Positions 1 through 11,911 of a DNA stretch of 64,000 bases are shown one piece after another. A program made the position numbers and the translations under genes. Within the stretch, counting starts at the first letter, position 1. The number at the start of each line of letters is the position of its first letter. A model generated the notes under the pieces. The model was not told the DNA's origin and made no database searches. It was given only the letters and a program-made list of their open reading frames with translations. The stretch spans positions 186,106,388-186,170,387 of the forward strand of contig OY986438.1 of assembly GCA_963920525.1 (NCBI GenBank), written 5' to 3'. Source of the DNA: Dichetophora obliterata. Lineage: Eukaryota; Arthropoda; Insecta; Diptera; Sciomyzidae.

Positions 1-716
1 GGGGCGTGAAACCTCCTATTTAACCCAAATTAAAGATATCAAGCGACCTATAATCTTTGGGATTATAGGTCGCACAGTTTTTGAATTCAGTATTGGACCT
101 CAGTGTACACATGTAATTTAATTGATTACATTTTATGAGCGTTGATCAAGGGGGAGTGGCACCTCCCATACAACAAAGATTTGTGATACCGAATAGCTTT
201 GGAGTTCAAGGTCGCACAGCGTCGGAATTCAGTATTTGACCAAAATTTACGCATGCAGATTTACTGATAAATTTTTTTAGAGTTTGTCGGGGAGGTGTGA
301 CATCGAATGTGTGATATCGAATAGCTTTGGAGTTATAGGTAACTCAGCCTCGGAATTCAGTATTCGACCTCAATTTACACATGCAGTTTCATTGGCAAAA
401 TTTTATGGGCGTAGGGAAAGGGGAGTGGCACCTCCCATACAACCCAAATTTGTGTTATCGAATAGTTTTGGAGTTATATGTCGAACAGTTTTGGTATTCG
501 GTATTCCACCTCCATGTACACATGCAGTTTAATTGATTACGTTCTATGAGGGGTGATCAATAGGGCGTGGCACTTCCTATACAACCCAAAATTGTTATAT
601 CGAATAGCTTTGTGGATATAGGTCACACAGTCTCGGAATTCAGTATTTGACCTCAATTTAGACATGCTGTTTAACTGATAACATTTTATGGGCGTTTGAC
701 AAGGGAGAGTGGCAGC
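1..716. repeat. Degenerate tandem repeat array, ~125-145 bp units
   Basis: About five diverged head-to-tail units, marked by the recurring segment AATTCAGTATT near 83, 224, 351, 491 and 635. Each unit also carries a GGGGGAGTGGCACCTCCCATA-like stretch and a TTTTATGGGCG-like stretch. The same unit recurs at about 21,880-22,450, where it is the internal part of a Helitron-like insertion. The array is cut by the window edge, so its full length is unknown. No credible coding capacity: the short open frames inside are repeat translations. Confidence 0.75.
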
Positions 717-1039
717 AACGCGCCGGGTTTCAGCTAGTACTTTATAAAACATAATATTGAGACAAAAAGGAGAAACATAATAATCGCAATTAACGATATT
801 ACATACATTGTTATAAAACTGCGTTAGGTAGAATAGGATGAAGTTCAATTGATTAATTATTTAAATATAATATAATTTTCCGTTTTAAGACGTCTACCGA
901 ATCAGAAAAATTAATCATGTTGAAGTTATTATTGAAATCACTGCATAGACATCGTTAAGGTTCATGAAGAGCGTAATTAGAATTGCACTGACTCAACTTG
1001 AAAAACAAAAAATTACTAGTAGTAGTTTAATGTTAAAAT
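717..1039. other. AT-rich spacer, no gene seen
   Basis: Between the tandem array and the LINE relic. I see no open frame with family character, no terminal repeats and no RNA gene. Confidence 0.5.
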
Positions 1040-2985
1040 TTAGAGCTGAGATGAGATATTTCGAATTAGTCCCTCTACGAAGTAATTTATACAGAAACAT
1101 GACATGAATTCTTTAGCCCATCTTTTAATGAAACCAAGGACTCCTCTTGCCTTATTTATCACCATATTAACGTGGAGATTGAAGCGAAGTTTTGAATCCA
1201 TAATAACACCAAGATCGAGAAAACTGGAAACTATTTCTAAGTTAGTGTTATTTACAGTGTAATTTATATTACTAGCAGATCTTCGCGAGAATGTCATTTG
1301 CTTAAATTTTTTTAAGTTGAGATTTAATATATTTAAGCTACACCAGTCCACAAGTCTATTTAGATCAGATTGTAAAAGATGTCGTTCTTCGGGTGATTTG
1401 TAACAAAGAAAAAGTTTCACGTCGTCAGCGTACATTAAGACGTTACAGTGTTTTATTACCGAAGGAAGATCATTAATGAATAGTAAAAATAAAACCGGTC
1501 CAAGATGACTGCCCTGAGGAACGCCAGAAGTGACCGAAATACTTTTTGAAAGAGAATTCTTATATAAAACCTTTTGAGTACGTCTAGATAAATACGAATT
1601 TATCCAATTTAATAATGTGACAGGAAACCCAAAAAGGTTTAGTTTTTTCAAAAGGAGATTATGATTACCACGGTCAAAAGCTTTGCTTAAGTCCGTATAA
1701 ATAACATTAGTCTGCAGTCCCAAAGTAAAACCATTTATAACACGCGTAGTAAACTCTAAGAACATTGGCGTCGGAAGCGGGGGGAAAAGGTGGGCAGTTG
1801 CCCCCCCACTTTTTTAGCTAGATAAACAATTTAAAAGGAAAAGTTATTCAAAATATCAGTTTTTTTACAACGATAATATTTTTGTATTACATATTTTCCT
1901 CTTCTTTCTCTCTTCTTCATGTTTCATGTAAAGAAATTTTGGTGAACTTTTTTTGCACCACCATTTGTACTGCCCCCCATTTGTACTGCCCCCCCCCCAG
2001 ATGAAATTCGCTTCCGACGCGATTGTCTAAGAAGTTTGTTGCAGTGAACTTACCCTTCAGAAAACCGTGTTGAAAGACAGAAATGGTGGAAGACACGGAG
2101 TGGGTTAATTGATCAGTTATGATTTTCTCAAATAACTTAGGGATTGCTCTTAATTTTGCAATTCCTCGATAGTTAGAAACATCTTTCTTGGAGCCAGATT
2201 TATGAAGGGGTATAATATAAGAATCCTTCCATATAATAGGAAAATAGCCACTATGCAAGGAAATATTAAAAAAGGTTTGCTAGAGGAGTACACAGGTTTG
2301 AAGCACATTGCTTTAAAATACAGCTTGGAATTTTATCAGGGCCGGTCGTAAAAGAAGATTTTACTTGTCGAAGATAACACATAACAATATTTGGGTCTAT
2401 TACAGGACTTTCAAAAGAGTTAACTGGCGGGAGAAAAGGATACACCGTGCTAGTATTAAATGGTATATCGGAGTAAGTTGATTTAAAGAAGTTTGCAAAC
2501 ATGTTAGAAATCACATTCCTACAAGATGATTCTTCCTGATTGAATTTCATAAGGGGTGGAAAGCTGGAGGCTTTACGTTTTGAGTTAACAAAACTGTAGA
2601 AAAGTTTTGGATCATCTTTAAATTGAGATTTTATGTTAACTATATAAGCAGAATAGCATTGTTTATTTAATAGTTGATATCTATAACGACAAAAAGAATA
2701 GGAAGCAAAGTCTAAACTAGAACCAGATATTTTATATTTTTTAAATAAACGATTTTTTAAATTTTTAAGTGCTTTTAGATAATTTGTTAGCCAGGATGGA
2801 TTTAAAGGATTGAAGAAACACCTTTTTTTTGGGACGGACAATAAGAAACACCTTTGCAGAGTATCATTGAAAAACTGTTTAGAAGATTCGACGTCATAGT
2901 ACGAATATGATGTTCCGCTAGTTAAAATTGGAGACCAATCATTCTGCGAAAGTAAGGAATTAAGTTTTACATAGTCCATTAAGTT
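1040..2985 (-). pseudogene. Broken non-LTR retrotransposon (LINE) reverse transcriptase, Jockey/CR1-like
   Basis: Minus-strand relic of a LINE ORF2. In coding order: a linker region (2979-2266) ending at the RT entry motif with 'TGPDKIP'; the RT fingers (2258-2040) with 'NYRGIAKL' and 'FQHGFLKGK'; and the palm (1754-1040) with 'TDLSKAFD', 'SGVPQGSHLGP' and the catalytic 'YADDVKLF'. A 263-bp MITE splits fingers from palm, and there is at least one frame break near 2260. No endonuclease domain is seen upstream and the C-terminal thumb stops early near 1050, so both ends are missing. It belongs to the same family as, or a close relative of, the plus-strand copy at 24.4-26.2 kb, which shares the NYRGIAKL, SKAFD and GVPQGSHLGP motifs. 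The clade (CR1 versus Jockey) cannot be settled by eye. Confidence 0.9.
1763..2025. mobile_element. hAT-type MITE (263 bp) inserted in the LINE
   Basis: Ends are CATTGGCGTCGGAAGCG (left) and CGCTTCCGACGCGATTG (right), inverted repeats of 17 bp with two mismatches. They are flanked by a perfect 8-bp target duplication TCTAAGAA at 1755-1762 and 2026-2033. Removing the element plus one duplication restores the RT reading frame of the host LINE. The interior is G/C-tract rich (GGGGGG near the left end, C9-10 near the right) with no coding capacity. The 8-bp duplication and CA...TG ends are hAT-superfamily hallmarks. Confidence 0.85.
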
Positions 2986-5740
2986 AAGCTTGTATCCCTT
3001 GTTTAGTCATTTCAATTTTAGACAAAACATTAGAGTCTAAAAACTTTTATATGTATAGCATAAAACATTATACCGTATTACACTTTTGTCATTAGTAAAA
3101 AAAATCTCAATAAATTGAACTGAATTGAAAGTAATTAAAAACAGTTTGAAGTATAGGTAAATCGTCCTTGTATGATATATGGTTTGAGAGTTATGTCGAA
3201 AAACGAAAGTTATGTTGATTTAGGCGACAAAGCTTTTTTTAAAAATATTTCCAAGGATGCAGTCTTGTGTCTAGACTTATTACAACAAACATTATGGTGT
3301 CTAAAATCGTCCTTGTATTCAATTTTAATATTACGCCTCCAATATTTTTGCAAGGAAAATCTATTAAGAATATAAAAATTCTTAATTCTCAATTCTGCCT
3401 TGTATGTACTTTGCCTAATGCAATGCTTTTTTATTTTAACTTTAAGTGCAAAATACACTTTTTTAGCTATGTTTTTTATTCTCAGTGTATGACATCAAAA
3501 ATATTTTCAACTTAGTACTTCTTTTTTTATTTTGTGTTGAATTGTGCATAAAACGTGTTTTATTGTTGAATGAATAAGGTTTTTAATTTCTGAAGCTTAA
3601 CCTGTTGATGGTGATATTTTTAAATTGGGTAATTTTATGACTTAACGTTCTTCAATAAAAAATTTAATAAATAATACTCCTTGTATTCTTCTCTATTTTG
3701 ACCATTATATACCTCACCTTAGTGATGCATAAATATATTCAAATATTTATTTATGTGATATTTACATACATAAATAAGTCAATAATACACAAAAACACAC
3801 TCATACGAAAAACATCATCTGAAGTAAAAAAAAAACAAATTAAAATATACCCTATAAAAAAACTTTAGAATAAAAGTACAAAAAATGTTAACTAGAAACT
3901 TGAATTGTGCACAAAATAAAGCTTTAAAAATAAGATATAATAAAAAAGAGTATAAATTAAAATTTAAAAATAACCAAGTCTTCTTTTTAATCCATAATCA
4001 AGCTTAAGAAATGATTTTTCATTCAAATAATAAATTAAACTCATTGCACTGCCCTAAAATATACACAAAGTAGACGTGATAACTTAAAAACATTCACATT
4101 TTGGACTGGTCAGCAACTAACTGATTAGGCGAAATTTTAAATATCTTAATTATTCCAAAGCAATAAATTCTTGGAGAAGGCCGGCATTAAAATTCAGTAG
4201 CTGACCTCAAATCTGCAATTAGATAGTCAATAGAAATTATAATAAAATATTAATTGATATAACAAAACTAGAAATACATCGAGAAGAGATTTTGAAAGAT
4301 GTTTCATAAAAACTATTCTAATTGAAGTTAATTGTTTGGTCAAACTTGTTTGTGTTTTAAAGAAGAAACCTATTGCTATAAAATGAAGAGAAGTGTCTGT
4401 TAATTCGAAAAACTTGTTATGCTAATATTCTAAAATTTGGCTATTTTCATACATACAAACATTATTCATGATGAAAATGGAAGTGAAAGTGAAAGTAGAT
4501 CAAACAGGAATAGGTTTATTAGTCTAATATTATGTTTTCAAAAATGTATTTTCAAGACGTGTTTATTTATATTTACAAATTATTTTGAAGTTATGAAAGG
4601 CACTTTATTTAAGTCTTCAAATCATTGCTGTTGGTCGGATTTTTATTTTCAGTTCAATGAAAATAATCCAGTTTTGCTTACCTTGAGCTAAAGTGTTAAG
4701 TTAAAATTGCTTTGTTTCGTAATCGTTAACCCTTAAATAACGCGATGCACATAACTTTAAATGACACACTTTTGCTAACTAGCACCAATTGGTTTTTTCG
4801 CTTATAAAAAAAAATTATAAATTTTGTATGTTGTGCTGAATTGAGGATTTTTTTACAGCTTAAAAAAATAGGCAATTTACGAATTTTGCTGAATCGAGTT
4901 TTTCTTTTACTTTTATAAATAGAAACAGTCTTATTAATGGGCTAACAATAATATTCAATCGAAATACAAAATTGTTTTTATACCAAAGCTCATAGGGCTA
5001 GGAATCTCATGCAAATGCATGTTTTTACTGGACCCAAATGTTGAAGTTATTTTTACGACTCATAAAATTTGCTGCAAAATGGCATTTAATCGTTAGTGCA
5101 TATTTTTGCATATATTTCAATAAATGCATGTTTTTGCACACAAAAAATGCCCTTTTTGAATATTTATTGCGCATATTTTTCTATATTTTACAATAATACG
5201 CATGTGGTTTTTTCATATTTTTACTTGTTTTGATTTGCAACCATTTAAATTTAGTGCTAAATATTTTGGAAAAAGATAACTTAGAATCACACATGCACAA
5301 CGAAATCAACAAAATGTATTTTTGCATGGAAAATAAATTATCAGATTTTTTTTCGCTGACCTTCATTTGGAGTCCAAAAACTTTTTATTTTTGGGTGGTA
5401 AGTAAAAAATTAATCTGGATATCAATTAAATAAGCAAAATTTAATACTTAATAAACGTTTTCAGCAACTCATACGCAACTTGTTGCAAACCAGTTTGTGA
5501 TGCACATGCGAAAAGTCTTCCAAAATGCAACACCTGCATCCAAAATTCAGAGTAGTGGGTAGATAGTAGATCTAAGTAAACACAGAATTTCTTGTATATA
5601 TTTTTATTGAAATAAAATACAAATAATTTTTTTTTTAAGCAAAAACATATTTTTAATTTTTTTTTTTAAAAAACAAAAAATAATTTCTAAGAAGCTTCAT
5701 TTAAAACACAGAAAGGTACCTGGGTATCTCGATACACCAA
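2986..5740. other. AT-rich intergenic stretch, no gene seen
   Basis: Very AT-rich, with many homopolymer runs. I found no open frame longer than about 85 codons with any protein character, no terminal repeats and no RNA gene. CATGCATGTTTTTGCA-like words recur between about 5,000 and 5,340. This may be old transposon DNA beyond recognition. Confidence 0.4.
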
Positions 5741-5744
5741 TTAA

Positions 5745-6236
5745 CCCATTAACCGCAGCTCCCAAACGCTTTGTATGATTTTTTTAAAATTTCATGAGCT
5801 TTCTAATTTTGATCACAGAAATTACCACATCAAATTTCAACTTGGTTCCTTTCACCGTAGTCGCGATAAAAGGTGGGTATAAAAATACCCAACCGTCGTT
5901 AATGTGGACTAAATGGGCACAAATTCCTTCTGCAATAACAGCATACATAGTTGGTTAATTGCCTAATAGAGATTTTAAATTTTTTTTTTGTATATATAAA
6001 ATTTTTTACCTATGACACACAAATTTTCTGATTTTTAAACATAATCACTTTTGACTTGGAAAATGTAGTAGTTAACGTAAAAATTTCTTGATACACTCAA
6101 AAAACAATTTATAGCTTTATGTTTTTTAATGCAACAAACAAAAAACTAAACACTTGGCTGTTTCCAATCGTGAGATATGATCTATTTTGCAGAAGCATTT
6201 TCATGGGTAAAAAAATACCCAACCACGGTTAATGGG
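5745..6236. mobile_element. piggyBac-type MITE (492 bp)
   Basis: Terminal inverted repeats CCCATTAACCG (left) and CGGTTAATGGG (right) are flanked on both sides by TTAA (5741-5744 and 6237-6240). A TTAA target duplication with ends starting CCC is the piggyBac signature. An internal ATACCCAACC motif occurs near both ends (about 5,887 and 6,216). No transposase is present, so the element is non-autonomous. Confidence 0.8.
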
Positions 6237-6240
6237 TTAA

Positions 6241-8038
6241 GGTATAAAATTCTTTTTGAAGAAGCTTAAGTAGGAGATGTTGAAGAAGCATAAGAATTTT
6301 AATTTTTAAATAATCGTTTTAAGCTTTTAATTCCAACAAATTTTATTTCTTTTTAGCTTTTGATAAACTTTTCAATTATATACTAAAGTCATTTAAAGAG
6401 TTTATGTAATTTTTAAAAATAAGAGTACTTACTTCATGCAACAATAAATATAATAAATAAAATTAAAAATTTTGCTTATTTAGTACCCTCCCTCTTCTAG
6501 CAATTTCAAGATCCGCCACCGCACAGTGGCTTAGCCGCTATGGAGGAGCGATCAAAAATCTTTAACTTGGAAGGTATACTTAGTAGATAAGGCTTTGAAA
6601 TTCAGAGGTATTTTTTTATGAATATAAGATCTTTAACTAAGCCCATTAAGAAGTAAATCCGTAAATTTTAGTATTTTCTTTAAGCCTAAGAAAATACACA
6701 TAAAAAGTCACATTTTGACATTTTCGGCTTGACAAGTGCAGTTAGTTTTTATAAAATTTCATGAATACCAGGAAAAAAAATTATATTTTGAGTTCAAATA
6801 ATGTAGTGTTTTTTATATGTAAACAATAAATAACACAATATTTACTTACATTTATGCTAGGCCGAAGCGAGTTTCAAAAGTGCATATCATCGATTTGGCT
6901 CAGGACACATTCGACAGGTTTTGTAACAAGCATGTAAAGTACATTTAATTTTGATCTGATTGCATCTTTCTGCTACGGTTTTTCCTTAAAATTAGGACAT
7001 TTTTTTAAATATAATTGTATAAAATTGAATTGTATAACATGAAGTGAAGCTACACAAAATTTCGTCCTGTTCTGATCTCATCTTCCTGCTCTAAAATATC
7101 CTTAAAAATTACATAAAGTTAAAAAAACTATATTGCAAAGATTTTAATATGAACTTATGGGTAATAACCCATATATTGATTGTATAAAATTTTTTCGGTA
7201 TAACGTAATCTTCTCATTTCAGAATGTCCTTGAAAATGACATATTTTTTAAACTCATAGAAATTGTTAAAAAAAAGGGCCAGCTGATAATAGGATAAACT
7301 ACAAACTTACAAAATTGCATTACGATCTTCAAAGTGTCCCAGGCATTTCCTAAACAGACTAGATTAGAGTAAATTATAGTTTCTAATCTTATAATGTTTG
7401 ATAGCATAATCGTATGTTATTTCCAAAAATTTAACATTAAACTTGTTTAAGCCTAGCACATACAAAATGCTAAACTTTACTTAAATTAAAAAAAAAGAAA
7501 AGTTGTCTGTTTGTTTGTTTGTACGTCTTTCACGTTATAATAAAATTATAATAAAATTTACAGGTATTGCGAATTTTTACAAGTAACGAAAATTTTTCTA
7601 AATAAGTCAATTGACAAGTTATTTCATTTTTAGAGGCTTACTCAGAAAAATATTTTGTTGTTTTCCTTTTCATTCTTTGCTTCCTAATCCTCACATAGAA
7701 GTACCATGTACTCAATGCACGCTTTCCAATAAGTGTGAACAATTTCGCAAAGGTTTTTCTGTCTTTTTATCTAAATTTTCGAAGCTACATTTTGAATTTG
7801 AGCAAACATTTTCAGTAAACTTATCGACAAAATGCTGACATTTTTTATTGAGCCAGTATTGGTATTGAGCCAGCTGCAGACAACCAATGTTCAAAAACAA
7901 AGTTTGTTGAAAATCTGCATATTAACAAAGAGCTTGTAAAATAAAAACAAAACATTCCTTTGTTTTTTTAATAATTCTAAAAAATATTTTTTTTTTTCAG
8001 AATTATATATGAGCATTAAGCTCATAAGTTCATGAAGC
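6241..8038. other. AT-rich stretch, no gene seen
   Basis: Degenerate sequence with weak internal repetition around 6,950-7,250 (variants of 'TCTGATC...CATCTTCCTGCT...CCTTAAAA'). A GTTTGTTTGTTTGT run sits near 7,505. No coding or RNA gene is supported. Confidence 0.4.
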
Positions 8039-8685
8039 CAATTAAGTTCATGAAGCAACAGGTTGCAACAACAATAAGTTCTTTGCAGAACAAACCACCA
8101 AGCAGACTAGACAGCTGTTTCGTTGATAGCTACATCAACTCATCAGTAGTCTACTGTGGTTTCTGCAGTACCATCAACTTTGATAAGCCTATACGAACAC
8201 CTTCTGTTAAATTAAAACAGAAGTATATGCTGTATGTCTCCTTCAAAGCAATGTTTTTCTACTACTTTGCAAAAGCAAAGGTTAAAAAAAGCGACTGCAT
8301 TGATTCTGCAAAGACTTGTTTGTTGTGCTCTTTGTTTACTTCTTTATCACGAATCAATCTAGGCTCCAACAGTTTGCTGGTATAAACCATAGAAGGCGTG
8401 AAGAAGGTTTTTTTGAAAAAAGTTGTTTTATGTGTACACATAATAACATACTTGTTTTCGTTGGTCGGGCTCGCACCGGTGTTTACATGAAAAGTTTATG
8501 ATGGCAAATTTTAATTACAATATTGTTTTTTTAATAATTCTAAAAAATATATTTTTTTTTTAACCACAGAAGACTACTGATGAGTTGATGTAGCTATCAA
8601 CGAAACAGCTGTCTAGTCTGCTTGGTGGTTTGTTCTGCAAAGAACTTATTGTTGTTGCAACCTGTTGCTTCATGAACTTAATTGG
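8039..8685. repeat. Foldback element with ~123-bp inverted arms
   Basis: Arms 8039-8161 and 8562-8685 are almost identical inverted copies, starting CCAATTAAGTTCATGAAG and ending near AGTCT(A/T)CTGTGGTT, separated by a ~400-bp loop. The word ATAATTCTAAAAAATAT also occurs as a direct repeat just outside the left arm (7971) and just inside the right arm (about 8533). The short open frames across the arm (8032-8385) look like chance. Confidence 0.8.
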
Positions 8686-9130
8686 CATTAAGCATTCTTT
8701 TTTTTAAACAAAGAACTCTCTCAACAAAACACGATTGGCAAGTACATTTCACAACAGAAAGAATGCTCTTTTAAAAGGAGATTACCCTACTTGACGATGT
8801 AGTAAAAGCCAAGGGGCAGTTAATTTGTTTTTTTCTGAAAACCTAATATACATAACTTTAAAGGTATATATTTGCCAATATCAGACGAAGTCGGCCGCAT
8901 GACTGAAAGTTTAAGTGTACAACGAACAACAACAAAAAAATTGTCGAAAAAATACTTTTTTTTCACACGTAATATTGCTACATTTTTTACAACACATAAA
9001 CTATTTTCACTTGCTATGCGCTGAACCACTGTGCACTGGTAAGTAGTAACCACTTAAGGTAGTATTCTAGTGTAGGAAGTTTAAAAAAAATAATAAATTT
9101 ATTTTTCGTTTTTTGAAAATTTATTTATTA
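8686..9130. other. Spacer, no gene seen
   Basis: About 440 bp between two inverted-repeat elements, with no recognisable coding or structural signal. Confidence 0.4.
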
Positions 9131-9169
9131 GCGTGTCCCAAAAAATATATCGTGTTTGCTGTCCGCGGC

Positions 9170-9920
9170 TTTTCCACTTTCATTTGACCTTAGAAACACC
9201 CTCTGCGAAGCGCATCTCAATTGGTAAAGGTTTAGAGGTCTCGAATTCATTTTCTAATTTTCCTATACGATTTGTACGGGGGAAAAATCAGTTTTGCTGG
9301 TAAATTGAATTTAGAGCCATTATCTTTTAAGCAAAATGGTTAAAAAAAACGATTACTCTCAAATTTTGTCTGTTATGACATATCCAAATTTCATTTTCAT
9401 CTGATTATTCTTCGGTGGTCTGTGGCTCACTTCTTAGAGCTACCTATATAAATGAGTACTTTTACTTAGAATTATTTCATTAAAAATCAATATCTCTTAA
9501 AGTACTCCATTCTTATTATTGTTATGGGTCTTAAATTTTAGATAATGATAGTTGGAATGCACAATGAAGAAAAAGTTCATAGAGTTGTTATATGTTTTTG
9601 GATTGAATGTTATAACAAGTACTACTTGTTTTTTGTATTTATATTTTTATTTTATAATCGTTTTGGTCAGCCACCAAACAATGATCTGATGAAAATTTAA
9701 TTTGGATATGTCATAACAGACAAAATTTGAGGGAACCTGTAATTTTTTTTTTAACAGTTTGCTTAAAAGATAGTGGCTCTCAATTCAATTTACCAGCAAA
9801 ACTGATTTTTCCCCATACAAATCTTATGAGAAAATTAGGAAATGAATACGCGACCTCTAAACCTTTACTAATTGAGATGCTCTTCACAGAGGGTGTTTCT
9901 AAGGTGAAGTTGGAAAATGA
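9170..9920. repeat. Foldback with ~255-bp inverted arms
   Basis: The left arm (about 9170-9425) and right arm (about 9664-9920) are diverged inverted copies. Shared words include AAACACCCTCTG, CAGTTTTGCTGGTAAATTGAA and TCTGTTATGACATATCCAAAT. Arm divergence is visibly higher than in the neighbouring foldbacks, suggesting an older insertion. The open frames at 9727-9969 lie in the right arm and are shadows. Confidence 0.75.
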
Positions 9921-10471
9921 TTTTCTTTTTAATAGGGTCGCCCTCTTATTTATAAAATTTACCATATGATATAAAACGTAAATGAATAAAAATTCGGTCT
10001 TACATTATTAAAGTTATTTAGAAAGCCGTAGAGACTTTATTTAAGTACCCAGAAATAAAAAATATGCTAACATTTAAGAATTGATTTATTTATAATAAAA
10101 ACCACTTTCCGAATTTTTTGTTTTTTTTTCGATTTAGCATTTATTTTTAGTTTTGGATGAAATTTAATTAAATTTTTTCAAAATAAAGCAAATTCAATTA
10201 TATTTTAAAAAAAATTTCTTAGAAGAAAATCTGATTTAATCTTAATTTTTAAAAAATTTTACTAATTAATTAATATCCATCTATTATTTTCCAATAAAAT
10301 ATTTCTATAATTATTAAATAAATACAATTATATTAAACTATTTATAAATTATTATATATCTATATATTTTATAATTTTATATTATATTTTAAATTTATTA
10401 TTAATTTATATATTTATATATATGTATACTATTTATTACTATTTATTAATATATATATATATTTATATATA
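9921..10471. other. Extremely AT-rich stretch ending in (TA)n
   Basis: Nearly pure A/T from 10,080 to 10,471, with TATATA runs from about 10,360. No gene is visible. Confidence 0.5.
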
Positions 10472-10782
10472 TTAGGGCGGGTCAATTTGTATAGACGAAT
10501 TTTTTGGAGGTCTGGCTCAGCGAAATTCGTAAAATACATGTAATTTCAAGACTTTTTCTCCACTACAGCATATACAAATTCTGAAAAAAAGCTGTGCGGA
10601 CTTTCGTAAATAGATTTTGTTCTCAATTATAAAATATGAATGTATGAATGTATGTGTATGAATCTATTTACGAAAGTCCGCACAGCTTTTTTTCAGAATT
10701 TGTATATGCTGTAGTGGAGAAAAAGTCTTGAAATTACATGTATTTTACGAATTTCGCTGAGCCAGAATTTGACCCGCCCTAA
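10472..10782. mobile_element. TTAGGGCGGGTC foldback MITE, copy 1 (311 bp)
   Basis: Terminal repeats TTAGGGCGGGTCAA and its inverse, with TA on both sides (10,470-10,471 and 10,783-10,784). The arms, about 115-140 bp, are nearly perfect inverted copies; the left arm has about 24 extra bases after the terminus. A loop of about 50 bp carries ATGAATGTATGAATGTATG. The near-perfect arms suggest a young element able to form a long hairpin. Confidence 0.85.
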
Positions 10783-10805
10783 TATATATATATATATATA
10801 TATAT

Positions 10806-11911
10806 CCCTTATTTAACTTATATATTTCTTGTAGATAACAAAAATTATATATATATATATATATATATTAGGGCGGGTCGATTTATTTTTCGACAATTTC
10901 CATATGATTTCCGTATTCTATGGGTTATTCCATGAAAATTTGCCAAAGGAACCATACCTCTATCGTTAAAATCGAGTCCCCTACTTTTTGTTGGTAGATT
11001 TTTTCCCAAATTGACGTTCGTATGAAATATTACCTACACGTTCACATCCGTAACTCAAAAACTATCGATCGGGAGGTGAGTTCATTTTGATCAATTTACA
11101 AAAAAAAAATCTCCAACATTGGTCCAACGGTTCAAAAGTTACGGGCATTTTTGTCCAAATTTTGGATCATTTTTCCATTTTTTTCATGATTTTCTCCAAG
11201 AATATTACTTTCATGGCCATTTTTTTGGCTCAATTTTTTTGACTTATGAAGCTTACGAACCTTACGTTACGACTGGACTGATTTGCGCTTTACATTATTG
11301 GCATATTTTTTCACAGGGTGCACACCCTGTGTTATGTTTGTTTATTTATTTGAAAAATAATGTTTTTTTTCACATTTTGTCTTTTACTACACTCAAATTG
11401 AATATTTTTTTTTATAATAGGTTGATAGATACTTTATTATCTCTTAATTTGAATTTTTGTAGAAGAAAAAAAATAAAAAGGGAAAAAAAATCAAAAAGTT
11501 GGTTTTATGTGTTATTTTGTTTTAGCAATATCGCATGAATTAATCAACCGAATTCGATAAATTTGGGCTTAAACTCTTCGTTTTGAATTGTAAATTGAAT
11601 TAAATAATGGATTGAGCCAAAAAAATGGCCATGAAAGTAATATTCTTGGACAAAATCATGAAAAAAATAGAAAAATGGTCCAAAATTTGGACAAAAATGC
11701 CCGCAACTTTTGAACTTTTTACCAACAAAAAGTAGGGGACTCGATTTTAACGATAGAGGTATGGTTCCTTCGGCAAATTTTCATGGAATAACCCATAGAA
11801 TACGGAAATCATAGGGAAATTGGTGAATTTTTTCACTCCCTACAAATCGACCCGCCCTAATATACATGCAAATTTTTGTTATCTACAAGAAATATATAAG
11901 TTAAATAAGGG
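10806..11911. repeat. Outer palindrome arms enclosing a second foldback
   Basis: A 40-bp arm (10,806-10,845) starting CCCTTATTTAACTTATATAT is repeated in perfect inverse at 11,872-11,911. Between them sit (TA)n and the second TTAGGGCGGGTC element. The site therefore looks like an element inserted into the centre of an older AT-rich hairpin. Confidence 0.75.
10868..11860. mobile_element. TTAGGGCGGGTC foldback MITE, copy 2 (993 bp)
   Basis: Same termini as copy 1 (TTAGGGCGGGTCGA and inverse) with TA on both sides. Long inverted arms: left about 10,868-11,250, right about 11,600-11,860. The right arm lacks about 110-120 bp present in the left (around 10,995-11,110). The arms share a ~50-bp block around 'CGTATTCTATGGGTTATTCC' and AAAGTAGGGGACTCG. 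The 139-codon open frame at 11,119-11,538 is an arm/loop shadow. Confidence 0.8.

Noticed and set aside
1763..2025. 4-bp target duplication (ATTG) for the MITE
   Set aside because: The 8-bp duplication TCTAAGAA gives symmetric 17-bp ends and restores the LINE frame, so it is the better solution.
11119..11538. 139-codon frame rich in Phe
   Set aside because: Lies across the arm and loop of a foldback element; composition follows T-rich DNA.
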